This document shows, piece by piece, positions 17,801 through 25,445 of a stretch of DNA of 56,775 nt. Position numbers and translations under genes: made by a program. This DNA is from Nonomuraea longispora (GTDB lineage Bacteria; Actinomycetota; Actinomycetes; Streptosporangiales; Streptosporangiaceae). Location: the NCBI RefSeq assembly GCF_004348345.1, contig NZ_SMJZ01000024.1:1-56775 (forward strand), read 5' to 3'. The first letter of the stretch is position 1. Every line of letters begins with the position of its first letter. Under the pieces are notes generated by a model. It had not been told where the DNA came from, ran no database searches, and was given only the letters and a program-made list of their open reading frames with translations.

Positions 17801-17865
17801 GGCACAGTGACCTGCCCGCCGTCCGCCCTCCATACCGTCAGCGGACCGAGCACCCCGAAGCGCAT
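14860..17865 (-). CDS. AfsR/SARP-type transcriptional regulator (BTAD, NB-ARC, TPR)
   Basis: A 1001-residue regulator. A winged-helix DNA-binding domain (about 1-90) is followed by a BTAD (95-240) and an NTPase with Walker A GPGGVGKT near 277 and Walker B LLLVLDNCEH. A long helical TPR region fills about 560-1000. Proteins of this layout activate secondary metabolism or other loci in response to ATP and partner binding. The ATG at 17865 gives the standard start MRFGVLGPL. It is divergent from an SDR with only 70 bp between, so joint control of that SDR is likely. No biosynthetic cluster is adjacent. Confidence 0.92.
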   Translation of the reverse strand: MRFGVLGPLTVWRADGGQVTVPEAKVRALLAALLANPGRVVSADRLADELWDRPPAHPVRAVQTLVSRLRAVLGAEAVLRRPPGYLLNVEDETVDAVRFVALADRARAAGDPRVQAEMFSEALGLWRGQAFDGFADEPFARAAAARLEEQRLLAWEDYAEARLELGDHGPLVSELAELTRGHPLRERLRAAHMRALYGAGRASAALDVFQDARRVLNEDLGLEPGPGLIELQQQILRQEFADRPPQGNLPEPLTDLVGRSRAAADVRGLLNEERLVTLTGPGGVGKTRLALEVGHAQAEAFPDGVWLVELGGERPHGERISEAVAFVLGLRDEPSPSGVSHRLAEALRGRRLLLVLDNCEHVIDAVAGLAGLLLRRAPGVRILATSREPLGIAGERQWPVPPLDVPEAGAGPQEVAQSSAVRLFVARAAAASPGFAVSAENAEAVATICRRMDGIPLALELASTRVRVLGTTELAHRLDDRFGLLVGGRRDAPARQRTLKAVIDWSWNLLTGAERAVLGRLAIHRDGCALEAAEALCSGRGVKPAEVVDLLASLVNRSLLVVTGDDPPRYRLLESVAAYCLEKLPEDEHEALRQAHARYYVSLAERADAHLRGGDQQRWLRRLDAEAANLRAALDTADEHLARRLVRRMAWYWLLRGRFAEARRSLALALETDDDGAWLAGMTLLTGEPWRGRPPVEASGRARWFLGYAETLFGSLEAAEELNRRALDDFRDKKDRWGIAASLTVRGLHRYVRGDIAGSRLDAEEGLALFTEARDQWGRLQAIGVLGRLAEIVGDYHAAEARHREGLALAESLDLWGEVSVRWSELGRIALLSSDFARADKLHERGRRLAVTHADRRAQEFAEVGLALAARRQGRLDEAEKRLRAWLDWNREFDAENGAALILAELGFVAEQRGDAPVALELHEQGLAAASATGDPRAVALAYEGLAGAHSLAGRHEEAARLLNEAFRLRESVGAPLPPAERGDVDRITAVLRTALGTLGP

Positions 17866-17935
17866 CGAATCATCGTATTCGGCGCCGAAGACGAACCGAA
17901 GACCGATCGAACGCGTGGTCCGCGACAGTCTCTCC

Positions 17936-18697
17936 ATGAGCCGATTCACCGACAAGAAGGCCATCGTCACTGGTGGCACGCACGGCATGGGACGGGCGAT
18001 CGTCGAGGCGCTGCTCGACGAGGGTGCGGAAGTCCTGTTGACCGGCAGGAACGAGCAGACCCTCGAAGAGGCCCGGACCGCGTTGAAGGGCAGGGCCGCG
18101 AACGTCGTCCGATCGGATGCGGCGAGTGCGGCCGACGTCGCGGCGCTCGCCGAGCAGGCCCACGACGTGCTCGGCCGCCTCGATCACCTCTTCGTCAACC
18201 ATGGCTTCGCCTCCTTCGCCACGCTGGACGAGGTGACGGAAGAGGCGTGGGACCGGCACTTCGACGTCAACACGAAGGGCGCGTTCTTCACCGTCCAGGC
18301 GCTCGCCCCGCTGCTGGCCGACGGCGGGTCGATCGTGTTCACCACGGTCGCCAACGACGTGGTGTTCCCCGGCATCAGCGCCTATTCGGCGTCCAAGGAG
18401 GCGACGCGGGCGTTCGCGCACGTCCTGGCCGTCGAGCTGCTGCCGCGCAAGATCCGGGTCAACAGCGTCGCACCCGGATACATCAAGACGCCGACGATGG
18501 GCGTGGCGGGCCTGACCGAGGAGCAGCGCCGGGAGTTCGAGCGGCAGGGCGACATCTCCACGCCGCTCAAGCGGATCGGCACGGTCGAGGAGGTCGCGAG
18601 GGCGGCCCTGTTCCTTGCGGCGGACGCGACTTTCACGACCAATGTCGAGCTCGCCGTGGACGGCGGCTTCGCGCAGGGACTGGGAACGGAGGAATGA
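17936..18697 (+). CDS. SDR-family oxidoreductase
   Basis: A 253-residue classical SDR: TGGTHGMG cofactor loop, NHGFAS in place of the usual NNAG, catalytic YSASK, and the PGYIKTP segment. The final AVDGGFAQG is the typical SDR C terminus. NAD(P)-dependent reduction of a ketone or aldehyde is expected; the substrate is unknown. The ATG at 17936 starts MSRFTDKKAIVTGG. It is divergent from the SARP-type regulator. Confidence 0.9.
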   Translation: MSRFTDKKAIVTGGTHGMGRAIVEALLDEGAEVLLTGRNEQTLEEARTALKGRAANVVRSDAASAADVAALAEQAHDVLGRLDHLFVNHGFASFATLDEVTEEAWDRHFDVNTKGAFFTVQALAPLLADGGSIVFTTVANDVVFPGISAYSASKEATRAFAHVLAVELLPRKIRVNSVAPGYIKTPTMGVAGLTEEQRREFERQGDISTPLKRIGTVEEVARAALFLAADATFTTNVELAVDGGFAQGLGTEE

Positions 18698-18863
18698 ACG
18701 TCATCGACAGCCCGGAGCCTCGGTGACCGAGCACGTCCGGCGCTACATCGCCACCGACGGAGCTTGCCGCCTTTGCCGCCCCCCGTCGATGAAACGGCGG
18801 GCGGCGTTGTTCAGGTGATCGGCCGGCGGGTAGGGGGAGCGGCCTCAGGAGAGGAGGCCAGGG
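18698..18863. other. intergenic stretch with a remnant-like reading
   Basis: No gene is seen. On the minus strand a short frame reads HLNNAARRFIDG, like the end of a lost coding sequence. The 17 bases 18787-18803 recur at 11946-11962. AGGAG-rich sequence just before 18864 serves the next gene. Confidence 0.35.
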
Positions 18864-19610
18864 GTGTCGCTTCAGCGGCAGGACCACGTGGTGGGTGATC
18901 TGAAGGTCGCCGGCCACCGCAGGCGCGGGCCGGGGCAGGCGGTCGTCTGCGTGCACGGCGCCGGCGTGTCCAGCAGGGAACTGCTGCCGCTCGTCGACGT
19001 GCTCGGCGAACGATATGACGCCTGGGCGATCGACCTGCCCGGGTTCGGGGCGAGCGGCAAACCGGACCGGCCACTGGTGCTGCCGGCGCTGGCCGACGTG
19101 GTGGCCGCCTGGGCGGAGCGCACGGGCCTGGAACGCCCGTGCCTCCTCGGCGTCTCGTACGGCTGCCAGGTGGTCGTGGACGTGGCCGTGCGCCATCCCG
19201 AGACGGCCGCCGCCCTCGTGCTGGCCGGGCCGACCGTGGACCCGCGCGGACGATCGCCGTGGCGGCTGGCCGCTCAGTGGCTGCGCAACGCGCCGGGGGA
19301 GAGCCCGCGCATGATGCCCCTGAACGTCGCCGACTACCGTGACGCCGGGCCGCGCACCGTGCTCGCGGCCTTCGGGGAGTCGATCCGCGACCGGGTCGAG
19401 GACAAGCTGCCGCTCGTCACCGTGCCCGCCCTGGTCATCAGGGGCGGCAAGGACCGGATGGTGCCGCAGGCGTGGGCCGAGGAGGTGACCAGGCTGCTGC
19501 CGTACGGGCGCCTTGAGGTCATGGACGGGCTGCCGCACATGACGGTGTATCGCGACCCCCGGCGCGTCGCGGCCGCGGTCGCCGGGTTCCTGTCGGAGGT
19601 GGCGGTGTGA
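18864..19610 (+). CDS. alpha/beta hydrolase
   Basis: A 248-residue alpha/beta-hydrolase fold protein. VVCVHGAG forms the oxyanion-hole region, GVSYGC carries the nucleophile serine in the elbow, GGKDRMVP holds the acid Asp, and GLPHMTVY supplies the His. The substrate is unknown. The GTG at 18864 has a strong AGGAGAGGAGG upstream. Its stop overlaps the GTG of the next gene by four bases, so the two products are probably made together. Confidence 0.9.
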   Translation: MSLQRQDHVVGDLKVAGHRRRGPGQAVVCVHGAGVSSRELLPLVDVLGERYDAWAIDLPGFGASGKPDRPLVLPALADVVAAWAERTGLERPCLLGVSYGCQVVVDVAVRHPETAAALVLAGPTVDPRGRSPWRLAAQWLRNAPGESPRMMPLNVADYRDAGPRTVLAAFGESIRDRVEDKLPLVTVPALVIRGGKDRMVPQAWAEEVTRLLPYGRLEVMDGLPHMTVYRDPRRVAAAVAGFLSEVAV

Positions 19611-21031
19611 AACCGGGAAGAGTGGTCGCGTCGTTCGACTCGGCGACCGGCATGTTGCGGGCGCTGTCGCGGTTCCTGCACGGCCGTGACGTGCCGCTCA
19701 TCGGCCAGGGCCCGCCCGCCGCGGAGGCGTGGGCGGCGGCGCTGTTGGGCGCGGCCAACAGGCTGCCGCGCGGGGTGAAGGAGCGGGCGTACGCCGCGAG
19801 CGGGTGGGCGGAGGCCGTACCGCTGCGCCGGGTGGGCGGCATCCGCTCCGGCGAGCTGGCGCGGTGGGTCACCGGGCACTATCCGCGCCGGCGCAGCGAC
19901 GTCGCGTTCGTCGGATCGGCGAACGGCGCCATGATGCACCTGTGCGCGGCCCTGGGCGCGCCCTGGCTGCCGCAGACGCTGCTGATCCCGGTACGCCGCC
20001 ACGGCGTGCACCCGGACGAACCGCGCGCCGACCTGCTCCGCACCCAGGAGGCCGGCCAGGCCCTCGTCTCCGCGAACCCGGACCTCGTCCTGCACCAGAT
20101 GCACGACGCCAACCAGGACCGCCTGATGATCGCGGGCATGTCGTACTTCCGGGTCAAGTGGCGCCGCCTGCCCGCGGCCTACCGCGAGCACCTGGAGCAG
20201 ACCCTGGAGTCCGGCGCGACGCTGGTGGTCGCCGACTGCGAGCTGCGCTGGCCGGTGACCCGGGTCGGCCCCCGGCACGTCTTCCAGCATGGGGCGCCCG
20301 GCGGCGCGACCCCGGACGAGTACCGGCATGGCGGTCCCCGCGTGGCCGGCTACCTGCGCCGTTACGGCTCGCCGCACCGCAGGTGGGACTACCCGGAGGC
20401 GGACGGGGAGAGCCCGGAGGCGGAGTGGGGGTTCGAGCCCGAGCTGCTGGCCGACCTGCGGGAGCTGGCCGCGCGCAACGGCTGGCGCCTGGCCCGCATG
20501 AGCTTCGCCGAGCCCGAGCGGCTCAGCCCGGTGGTGGCCGACCTGTACCGGGAGTGGTACCGGCGGCGCGGCCTGCCGGCCGACCGGCTGCTGGCCGAGT
20601 GTTTCCTGCTGCTCGAACCGTGGTGGACGCTGCGCAGCGGGTCGGTGCCGTACTGGATGGTCTTCAACTCCGAGCCGTCGCGCGCGAGCCTGGACGCCTA
20701 CCTCGACGCGGCCGGCCCGTTCGAGGAGATCAGGCTGCTGCTGTTCTCCCACGGCGTGGAGTCCGTCGGGCTGGCCACGATCGGGCAGTGGCGGGAGACG
20801 CTGGCCCGTGCGACCAAGCTCGGCGTGTTCACCGGTGTGGACACGCGCGCCTACCCGCGCGACTTCGCCGGCCTCGTCCGCGCGCACCAGGAGCTCGCCC
20901 GGATCAGGGCCACCGTCCCCATGCCGCTGCCGATGCGCTGGGAGACGGCGGAGAAGTTCCTCACCGACCGCGACGAGCTCCGCTGGGACATCGAGGAGCC
21001 CACGGCCGCGGACGGTTCACCGGGGCGCTGA
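19607..21031 (+). CDS. conserved-looking protein of unknown family, coupled to an alpha/beta hydrolase
   Basis: A 474-residue soluble protein that I do not recognise. It has no signal peptide or membrane segment. Notable segments are FVGSANGAMMHLCAALGAPWLPQTLLIPVRR (about residues 100-131), followed by NPDLVLHQMHDANQDRLM, VVADCELRWP, a Trp/Tyr-rich middle (YREWYRRRG, EPWWTLRSGSVPYWMVFN) and a C-terminal PMRWETAEKFL. Strong third-position GC bias supports real coding. Start and stop are coupled to the hydrolase upstream (4-bp overlap), suggesting a shared substrate or complex. No catalytic motif can be assigned. Confidence 0.85.
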   Translation: MKPGRVVASFDSATGMLRALSRFLHGRDVPLIGQGPPAAEAWAAALLGAANRLPRGVKERAYAASGWAEAVPLRRVGGIRSGELARWVTGHYPRRRSDVAFVGSANGAMMHLCAALGAPWLPQTLLIPVRRHGVHPDEPRADLLRTQEAGQALVSANPDLVLHQMHDANQDRLMIAGMSYFRVKWRRLPAAYREHLEQTLESGATLVVADCELRWPVTRVGPRHVFQHGAPGGATPDEYRHGGPRVAGYLRRYGSPHRRWDYPEADGESPEAEWGFEPELLADLRELAARNGWRLARMSFAEPERLSPVVADLYREWYRRRGLPADRLLAECFLLLEPWWTLRSGSVPYWMVFNSEPSRASLDAYLDAAGPFEEIRLLLFSHGVESVGLATIGQWRETLARATKLGVFTGVDTRAYPRDFAGLVRAHQELARIRATVPMPLPMRWETAEKFLTDRDELRWDIEEPTAADGSPGR

Positions 21032-21106
21032 CGGCACGGGTCAGAGCGTTCGTGACCAGGACACCGGCCGGCTGCGAGGCCGGGACGGTGACTAGGGTGG
21101 GTGGGC

Positions 21107-21925
21107 ATGGAGCTGACCGAGCGTTTCGACTGGCAGGGACGGCGGATCGCCTGGGGGAGGGCGGGATCCGGCCCCGCCGTGGTGTTCTGCCACGGCACCC
21201 CGTTCTCGTCGCTGGTGTGGCGGCCCTTCGCCGAGGCGTTGAGCCGTGACTTCACCGTTCACCTGTGGGACATGCCGGGCTACGGCCGGTCGTCGAAACA
21301 CGCGGGGCATCCGGTCGGCTTCGGCGTGCAGGCCGAGGCGTTCGCGGCCCTGCTCGCGCACTGGGGGCTCGACCGGCCTCACGTGATCGCGCACGACTTC
21401 GGCGGAGCGGTCTCGCTCCGCGCTCATCTGCACGGCGGCGTTCCTTACGCCTCGCTCATGCTCGTCGACGTGGTGGCCATCCCGCCCTCCGGTTCGCCGT
21501 TCTTCACGTACGTCGGGGAGAACCCCGACCTGCTCGGCCGGTTGCCGGCCTACGTCCACGAGGCGATCCTGCGCGCCTACATCCAGGGCGCCAGCCATCG
21601 CGGCCTGCGCGACGCCGACCTCGACCAGCTCGTCCGACCCTGGACCGGGGACGACGGCCAGCCCGCGTTCTACCGGCAGATCGCCGGTTACGACGAGCGT
21701 TTCCTCGAGGAGAACGAGCGCGAGCTGGGCCGCATCGACATCCCCGTACGCATCCTGTGGGGCGCCCAGGACACCTGGCTGTCCAGCGACATCGGCCACC
21801 GGCTGCGGAAACTGATCCCGGGCGCCGACCTCGCGCTGATCGACGGCGCCGGCCACCTGATGCAGTACGACGCGCCCATCCCGCTGATGGACCAGATCCG
21901 CACCTGGCTGCCCCCGCGTTCCTGA
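21107..21925 (+). CDS. alpha/beta hydrolase with Asp nucleophile (haloalkane dehalogenase / epoxide hydrolase-like)
   Basis: A 272-residue hydrolase: FCHGTPFSS (HG-x-P oxyanion motif), DMPGYGRSS, and the elbow AHDFGGAVS with Asp as nucleophile. Asp at this site is typical of haloalkane dehalogenases, fluoroacetate dehalogenases and epoxide hydrolases. WGAQDTWL gives the acid and DGAGHLMQYD the histidine. The exact reaction is not fixed. The ATG at 21107 is preferred to a GTG at 21101. It lies 75 bp after the unknown gene and may share its transcript. Confidence 0.9.
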   Translation: MELTERFDWQGRRIAWGRAGSGPAVVFCHGTPFSSLVWRPFAEALSRDFTVHLWDMPGYGRSSKHAGHPVGFGVQAEAFAALLAHWGLDRPHVIAHDFGGAVSLRAHLHGGVPYASLMLVDVVAIPPSGSPFFTYVGENPDLLGRLPAYVHEAILRAYIQGASHRGLRDADLDQLVRPWTGDDGQPAFYRQIAGYDERFLEENERELGRIDIPVRILWGAQDTWLSSDIGHRLRKLIPGADLALIDGAGHLMQYDAPIPLMDQIRTWLPPRS

Positions 21926-21955
21926 CCTCACGAGGGGATCGTCCACAGGACTCGG

Positions 21956-22123
21956 ATGGTGCCGCGCCCTTCGCGGTCCGGGGTGGTGCCGTCCGAGCCG
22001 GTCGTCGCCGTTCCCGTCGTGGTCCTCGCCCGGATCTGCCCGATGTCCGAGGCGACCTGCCGGGTCTGCGACCGGGCGCGCCAGGCTGTCGCCGACCTTC
22101 CGCCGGGCTCCGGGCTGCGGTGA
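21956..22123 (+). CDS. possible small protein (55 aa)
   Basis: In the 309-bp gap between the hydrolase and the response regulator a 55-codon frame has GC-rich third positions. It encodes a hydrophobic stretch (VVAVPVVVLARIC) followed by a cysteine-containing ICPMSEATCRVCDRA segment. There is only a weak AGGA upstream. It may be a small gene or the relic of a larger one. Confidence 0.3.
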   Translation: MVPRPSRSGVVPSEPVVAVPVVVLARICPMSEATCRVCDRARQAVADLPPGSGLR

Positions 22124-22234
22124 CCGGCGCACGGTGGCCGGCCACCTGGGTCACCGACGATCTGGCATGGAGCGTGGCCCCGTCCGGCCATCCGCACGCT
22201 CACGTCAGGCGTGCGGTTCCGTCCCAGGACGGGC

Positions 22235-22894
22235 TCAGGTCACCAGGCCCCTGCGGTAGGCGTAGACCACCGCCTGCACGCGGTCGCGCAGGTCGAGCTT
22301 GGTGAGGATGCGTGACACGTACGTTTTGACGGTCTCCTGGCTGATCACCAGGGACGCGGCGATCTCGCTGTTGGACAGGCCGTCGGCGATGAGGCGCAGG
22401 ACCTCCAGCTCGCGCGGGGTCAGCGCGGGTTCTTCCGGTGTGCTCTCGGCGGGGCGGATCCGGGCGGCGTACCTGCCGACGAGCTGCCGGGTCACCTCGG
22501 GGGCCAGCAGCGCGGCGCCCGAGGCGACGGTGCGGATGCCGTGCAGCAACTGCTGGGGCGGGGCGTCCTTGAGCAGGAAGCCGCTCGCCCCGGCGCGCAG
22601 TGCTTCGTACACGTACTCGTCGAGGTTGAACGTCGTCACCACGAGCACCTTGACGGGCTGCGAGACCCCGGCTCCGGCCAGCCGGCGGGTCGCCTCGATG
22701 CCGTCGAGCACCGGCATGCGCACGTCCATCACGACGATGTCCGGGTTCACCTGGCGGGTGAGCTCGATCGCGGCGCGGCCGTCCCCGCATTCGCCGACCA
22801 CCTCAAGGTCGGGCTGCGCGTCGATGATGGTCGAGAACCCGGTGCGGATGAGCGGCTGGTCGTCGCAGACCAGGACCCGGACGGGCGCGGTCAC
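22235..22894 (-). CDS. NarL/FixJ-family response regulator
   Basis: A 219-residue two-component regulator. The receiver domain has the acidic pair (CDDQ), the phospho-acceptor Asp in VVMDVRMP, and Lys in FLLKD. A LuxR-type helix-turn-helix follows (LTPRELEVLRLIADGLSNSEIAASLVISQETVKTYVSRIL). The GTG at 22894 overlaps the kinase stop by four bases, so the pair is translationally coupled. It is closely similar to the regulator at 42.66-43.35 kb. Confidence 0.95.
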   Translation of the reverse strand: MTAPVRVLVCDDQPLIRTGFSTIIDAQPDLEVVGECGDGRAAIELTRQVNPDIVVMDVRMPVLDGIEATRRLAGAGVSQPVKVLVVTTFNLDEYVYEALRAGASGFLLKDAPPQQLLHGIRTVASGAALLAPEVTRQLVGRYAARIRPAESTPEEPALTPRELEVLRLIADGLSNSEIAASLVISQETVKTYVSRILTKLDLRDRVQAVVYAYRRGLVT

Positions 22895-24045
22895 GACGGT
22901 CCCCCGGCGGGGACTCGGGCGCGTACGAGGAAGCCGCCGTCGGGGCGCGGGCCCGCGTCGAACTCGCCGCCCAGGGCGTCGACCCGGTCGCGGAGCCCGG
23001 CCAGGCCCCGCCCGCTGCCGCCGGGTGAGCGGGTCCGCGATCCGGAACCGTCGGTGCTGATCTCCACGCTGATCTCCTTGTGGGCATGGCGTACGCGCAC
23101 TTCGGTGCGGCTGCCGTGGGCGTACTTGAGGGCGTTGGTCAGAGCTTCCTGTACGACCCGGTAGGCCACGAACTCGGCGCTGCCCGCCGACTCCGGCGGT
23201 GTGCCCTCTTCGTCGAACTCGACCGGCTGCCCGGCCTGGCGGGTCTGCTCGACAAGGCCGTGCAGGTCGCCGGCGGAGGGAGTGCGGCCGTCGGTGTCGT
23301 GGTCGGGGTTGAGCAGGTCGAGCAGGTGCCGCAGGTCGGTGATGGCCCGCCGGCCGGTGTCGGTGACGGCGCTCAGGGTCGCGTCGAGGCGCTCGGGTGC
23401 GGCGGTCAGGTAGCGCGCGGCCTCGGCTTGCACGACCATCGCCGTCACATGGTGGGTGACGACGTCGTGCAGTTCGCGGGCGATGCGGGTGCGTTCGGCG
23501 GCGCGGGTGGCGGCGGCGACGTGGCGGCGGCGTTCGGCCTCGGCGGCGCGGGCGGAACGCAGCCAGGCTCCGATGCACCAGGCGAGGACCAGCACCACGT
23601 AGAGCAGCACGATGTCCGCGAGCGGCTCGCCCGAGCCGAGCCGGTCGAGCGCGACCATGAGCGGTACGAAGGCGACGGTCAGGAGGACCGCGGTGGCGCG
23701 GCGGTGGCGCTCCAGATGGGCGCCGACGCTGACGAGCGCGATCGGCAGGGCGGTGCCCGCCATCGCGTGGACGCCGAGGAGCTGGTCGAGGGAGAAGCCG
23801 AGCGACACCAGGACGATGCAGACGCCCGGCCACCGGCGGCGCACGGTGAGCGGGAGGCACTCCAGCGCGACCACGAGGACGGCCAGCACGTCGTAGTCGC
23901 GGGTCGGCAGGATTCCGATCTGGGTTCCGTGGCCCTGGAACTCCGGCAGGAGCGAGCCGACGAGCAGCAGCAGCGCTAACGGAGCATCCCGGAGTGTGAC
24001 GTCGCAGCGCCGCCACAGCTCCGCGATCCGCCGGAGATGGATCAT
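22891..24045 (-). CDS. membrane sensor histidine kinase (HisKA_3)
   Basis: A 384-residue kinase with about four to five N-terminal membrane helices (residues 20-165), short loops and no large extracellular domain. The HisKA_3 dimerisation segment is ARELHDVVTHHVTAMVVQ with the phospho-accepting His. The ATPase domain has an N box (QEALTNALKYAHG) and a G box (GSGRGLAGLRDRV). It phosphorylates the coupled response regulator; the signal is unknown, perhaps sensed in the membrane. An in-frame TAG lies four codons before its ATG, which overlaps the stop of a 32-codon upstream frame. Confidence 0.93.
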   Translation of the reverse strand: MIHLRRIAELWRRCDVTLRDAPLALLLLVGSLLPEFQGHGTQIGILPTRDYDVLAVLVVALECLPLTVRRRWPGVCIVLVSLGFSLDQLLGVHAMAGTALPIALVSVGAHLERHRRATAVLLTVAFVPLMVALDRLGSGEPLADIVLLYVVLVLAWCIGAWLRSARAAEAERRRHVAAATRAAERTRIARELHDVVTHHVTAMVVQAEAARYLTAAPERLDATLSAVTDTGRRAITDLRHLLDLLNPDHDTDGRTPSAGDLHGLVEQTRQAGQPVEFDEEGTPPESAGSAEFVAYRVVQEALTNALKYAHGSRTEVRVRHAHKEISVEISTDGSGSRTRSPGGSGRGLAGLRDRVDALGGEFDAGPRPDGGFLVRARVPAGGPS

Positions 24046-24140
24046 CGGGGCAGCCTAGCGCTCGTGGCGGCCCTGTCGCTGCGCCGGATGGGGACCGGAC
24101 AGCCGTGGAACGCGGCCACGAGCCGCTCCAACACTCGCAT
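24042..24140 (-). CDS. candidate 32-residue leader peptide coupled to the kinase
   Basis: The ATG at 24140 is preceded by AAGGAG with five bases spacing, the best ribosome binding site in this operon. The frame encodes 32 residues starting MRVLERLVAAFHGCPVPIRR. Its TGA (24044-24042) overlaps the kinase ATG (24045-24043) as ATGA. The kinase has no ribosome binding site of its own, so re-initiation from this frame is plausible. The peptide itself has no recognised family. Confidence 0.5.
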   Translation of the reverse strand: MRVLERLVAAFHGCPVPIRRSDRAATSARLPR

Positions 24141-24374
24141 GACGACTCCTTCACGAGCTTCCGCCTTCCGCGACCGGAGCGCCGCGGTTACCAGGAGAAC
24201 GTTAGGGATCGCACGGCCCGGAATCGTCCCCGCTCGGTGGACATTCAGGGGTAGCTCGTACGGGGGACAGGCGGCGGGCCGGGCGGATCACGCCGGGGTT
24301 GTCCCCCGTGCGGGCTACAGGCGGATGTCCACCGTGCGGGGACGCAGAGGGACCCCTCCGATCCGTAGCGCGAC

Positions 24375-24610
24375 CACCAGGTCGTCCCGGCCGGCCACTC
24401 CCTCGGCGGCATCATCGCGCTGCCGAGATGCGCGCCCAGCAAGCAACTGGAGAAGGCGCGGAGCGCCGCCGGCGCGGGTGGCTCGCCCTCTCCGGCAACA
24501 GCAACCTGAGCACCGCCGCCAGGAGCGGTCACTACATCTACACCGACCAGCCCGACGTCGCCGTCAAGGCCATCGAGAACGTCGCCAAGCGGGCCACGCG
24601 CCAGGGATAG
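24375..24610 (+). pseudogene. internally deleted alpha/beta hydrolase remnant
   Basis: One frame reads HQVVPAGHSLGGIIALP (24375-24425), a nucleophile elbow. After a frame change the sequence reads LSGNSNLSTAARSGHYIYTDQPDVAVKAI (to 24610), the typical C-terminal His region of the same fold. Everything between, and the whole N terminus, is missing. The two pieces have correct order and orientation, so this is a decayed hydrolase gene. Confidence 0.65.
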
Positions 24611-24672
24611 GCGCATTCCTGGAGCTGGTGTGCATGACCAGGTGCCGGGGCGGGCTCGAACTGAGCTCATCC

Positions 24673-24701
24673 TTGACAGTAAACCTTTACTGTTTGATGC
24701 T
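24673..24701 (+). promoter_or_regulatory. promoter with embedded 18-bp palindromic operator
   Basis: TTGACA (24673-24678) is followed after 17 bases by GATGCT (24696-24701), a good -35/-10 layout. Between them lies the perfect palindrome ACAGTAAA-CC-TTTACTGT (24676-24693), strikingly AT-rich for this DNA. A repressor bound there would block RNA polymerase. The gene starting at 24740 is the target. Confidence 0.7.
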
Positions 24702-24739
24702 ATGGATCTTGTCCCGGTGTCGCACACCGAAGGAGTGTC

Positions 24740-25375
24740 ATGTCCCGCCTCGTTTCTCCACGTCTCGGCCTGGCGTTAACCGGCGCGGCGCTGTCCGCCT
24801 CCCTGGGGCTCAGCGGCGGCCCGGCAGCCGCCCTCGCCGCACCCACGGACGGACAGACCGCCGCCACCGTCAACGACGGCCCCCCGCTCAGAGTGGCCTA
24901 CCTGTCCGACGGCGAACTGCCCGACATGGGCCTGCCGTGGGTCAAGCGCACGGACCACTCCGCCGACGACGGGACGCCCGACTGGCGCCACGCCCGCGAA
25001 AGCAGCGTCACCGAAGAGACTGCCGACGGCTGGACTTTCGCCGCGATCAGCAGCATCTCCAAACACCTGAGCATGGCAGACGCCGACTACTACGCCGATC
25101 ATGCGGCCCTGCTGGAGGCCGCCCGCAAGAACGGCGGAAGCGGCGGCACTGACCCGATGCAGTTCGAGAAGATCAGCACGGTCAACGGTGTGGATGTTTA
25201 CCACATCAAGTATTACGTGTGGGGCTACTACGTCTTCGACGCGGTCGAGTTCATCGCGCGGGACGGGCTCTACACCTTCAGGTTCTCGCTCCAGCTTCCC
25301 AAGGCCTACGCGGACCTGCCCGACCTCGCTCCCACGATCGCCGGAGTGCAGAGCAACCTGGACGAGCTGCCGTAG
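24740..25375 (+). CDS. secreted protein of unknown function
   Basis: A 211-residue product with a clear signal peptide (basic start, hydrophobic LGLALTGAALSASLGLSG, cleavage near ALAAPTDG). The mature part of about 175 residues has DGWTFAAISSISKHLSMADADYY and an aromatic stretch VYHIKYYVWGYYVFDAVEFI. No membrane anchor or catalytic motif is recognised. A strong promoter with a built-in operator suggests tight regulation. The ATG at 24740 follows AAGGAG. I cannot name the family. Confidence 0.85.
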   Translation: MSRLVSPRLGLALTGAALSASLGLSGGPAAALAAPTDGQTAATVNDGPPLRVAYLSDGELPDMGLPWVKRTDHSADDGTPDWRHARESSVTEETADGWTFAAISSISKHLSMADADYYADHAALLEAARKNGGSGGTDPMQFEKISTVNGVDVYHIKYYVWGYYVFDAVEFIARDGLYTFRFSLQLPKAYADLPDLAPTIAGVQSNLDELP

Positions 25376-25393
25376 CCGGAAGTCCAGCCGGGT

Positions 25394-25427
25394 GCCGCCC
25401 GAGCCATCCTCGCTCCGCTTGGGCGGC
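25394..25427. terminator. hairpin between convergent genes
   Basis: Arms GCCGCCCGAGC (25394-25404) and GCTTGGGCGGC (25417-25427) pair over 11 positions with one G-U and a 12-base loop. The hairpin separates the secreted-protein gene from the convergent sulfatase. Confidence 0.65.
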
Positions 25428-25445
25428 GTCGCCGCGGCGCCGTCC

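Noticed and set aside
14860..21925. SARP-type regulator, SDR and hydrolases as a biosynthetic gene cluster
   Set aside because: No polyketide, peptide, terpene or RiPP core enzyme is present in the window.
22235..24154. One continuous 639-codon minus-strand frame covering the kinase and response regulator
   Set aside because: It is the regulator frame extended upstream through the antiphase of the kinase gene; the GTG at 22894 with a 4-bp overlap is the true start, and kinase motifs are only in the other frame.
24245..24727. Minus-strand 160-codon frame
   Set aside because: It is antisense to the hydrolase remnant, whose motifs (GHSLGG, SGHYI) are clear on the plus strand.
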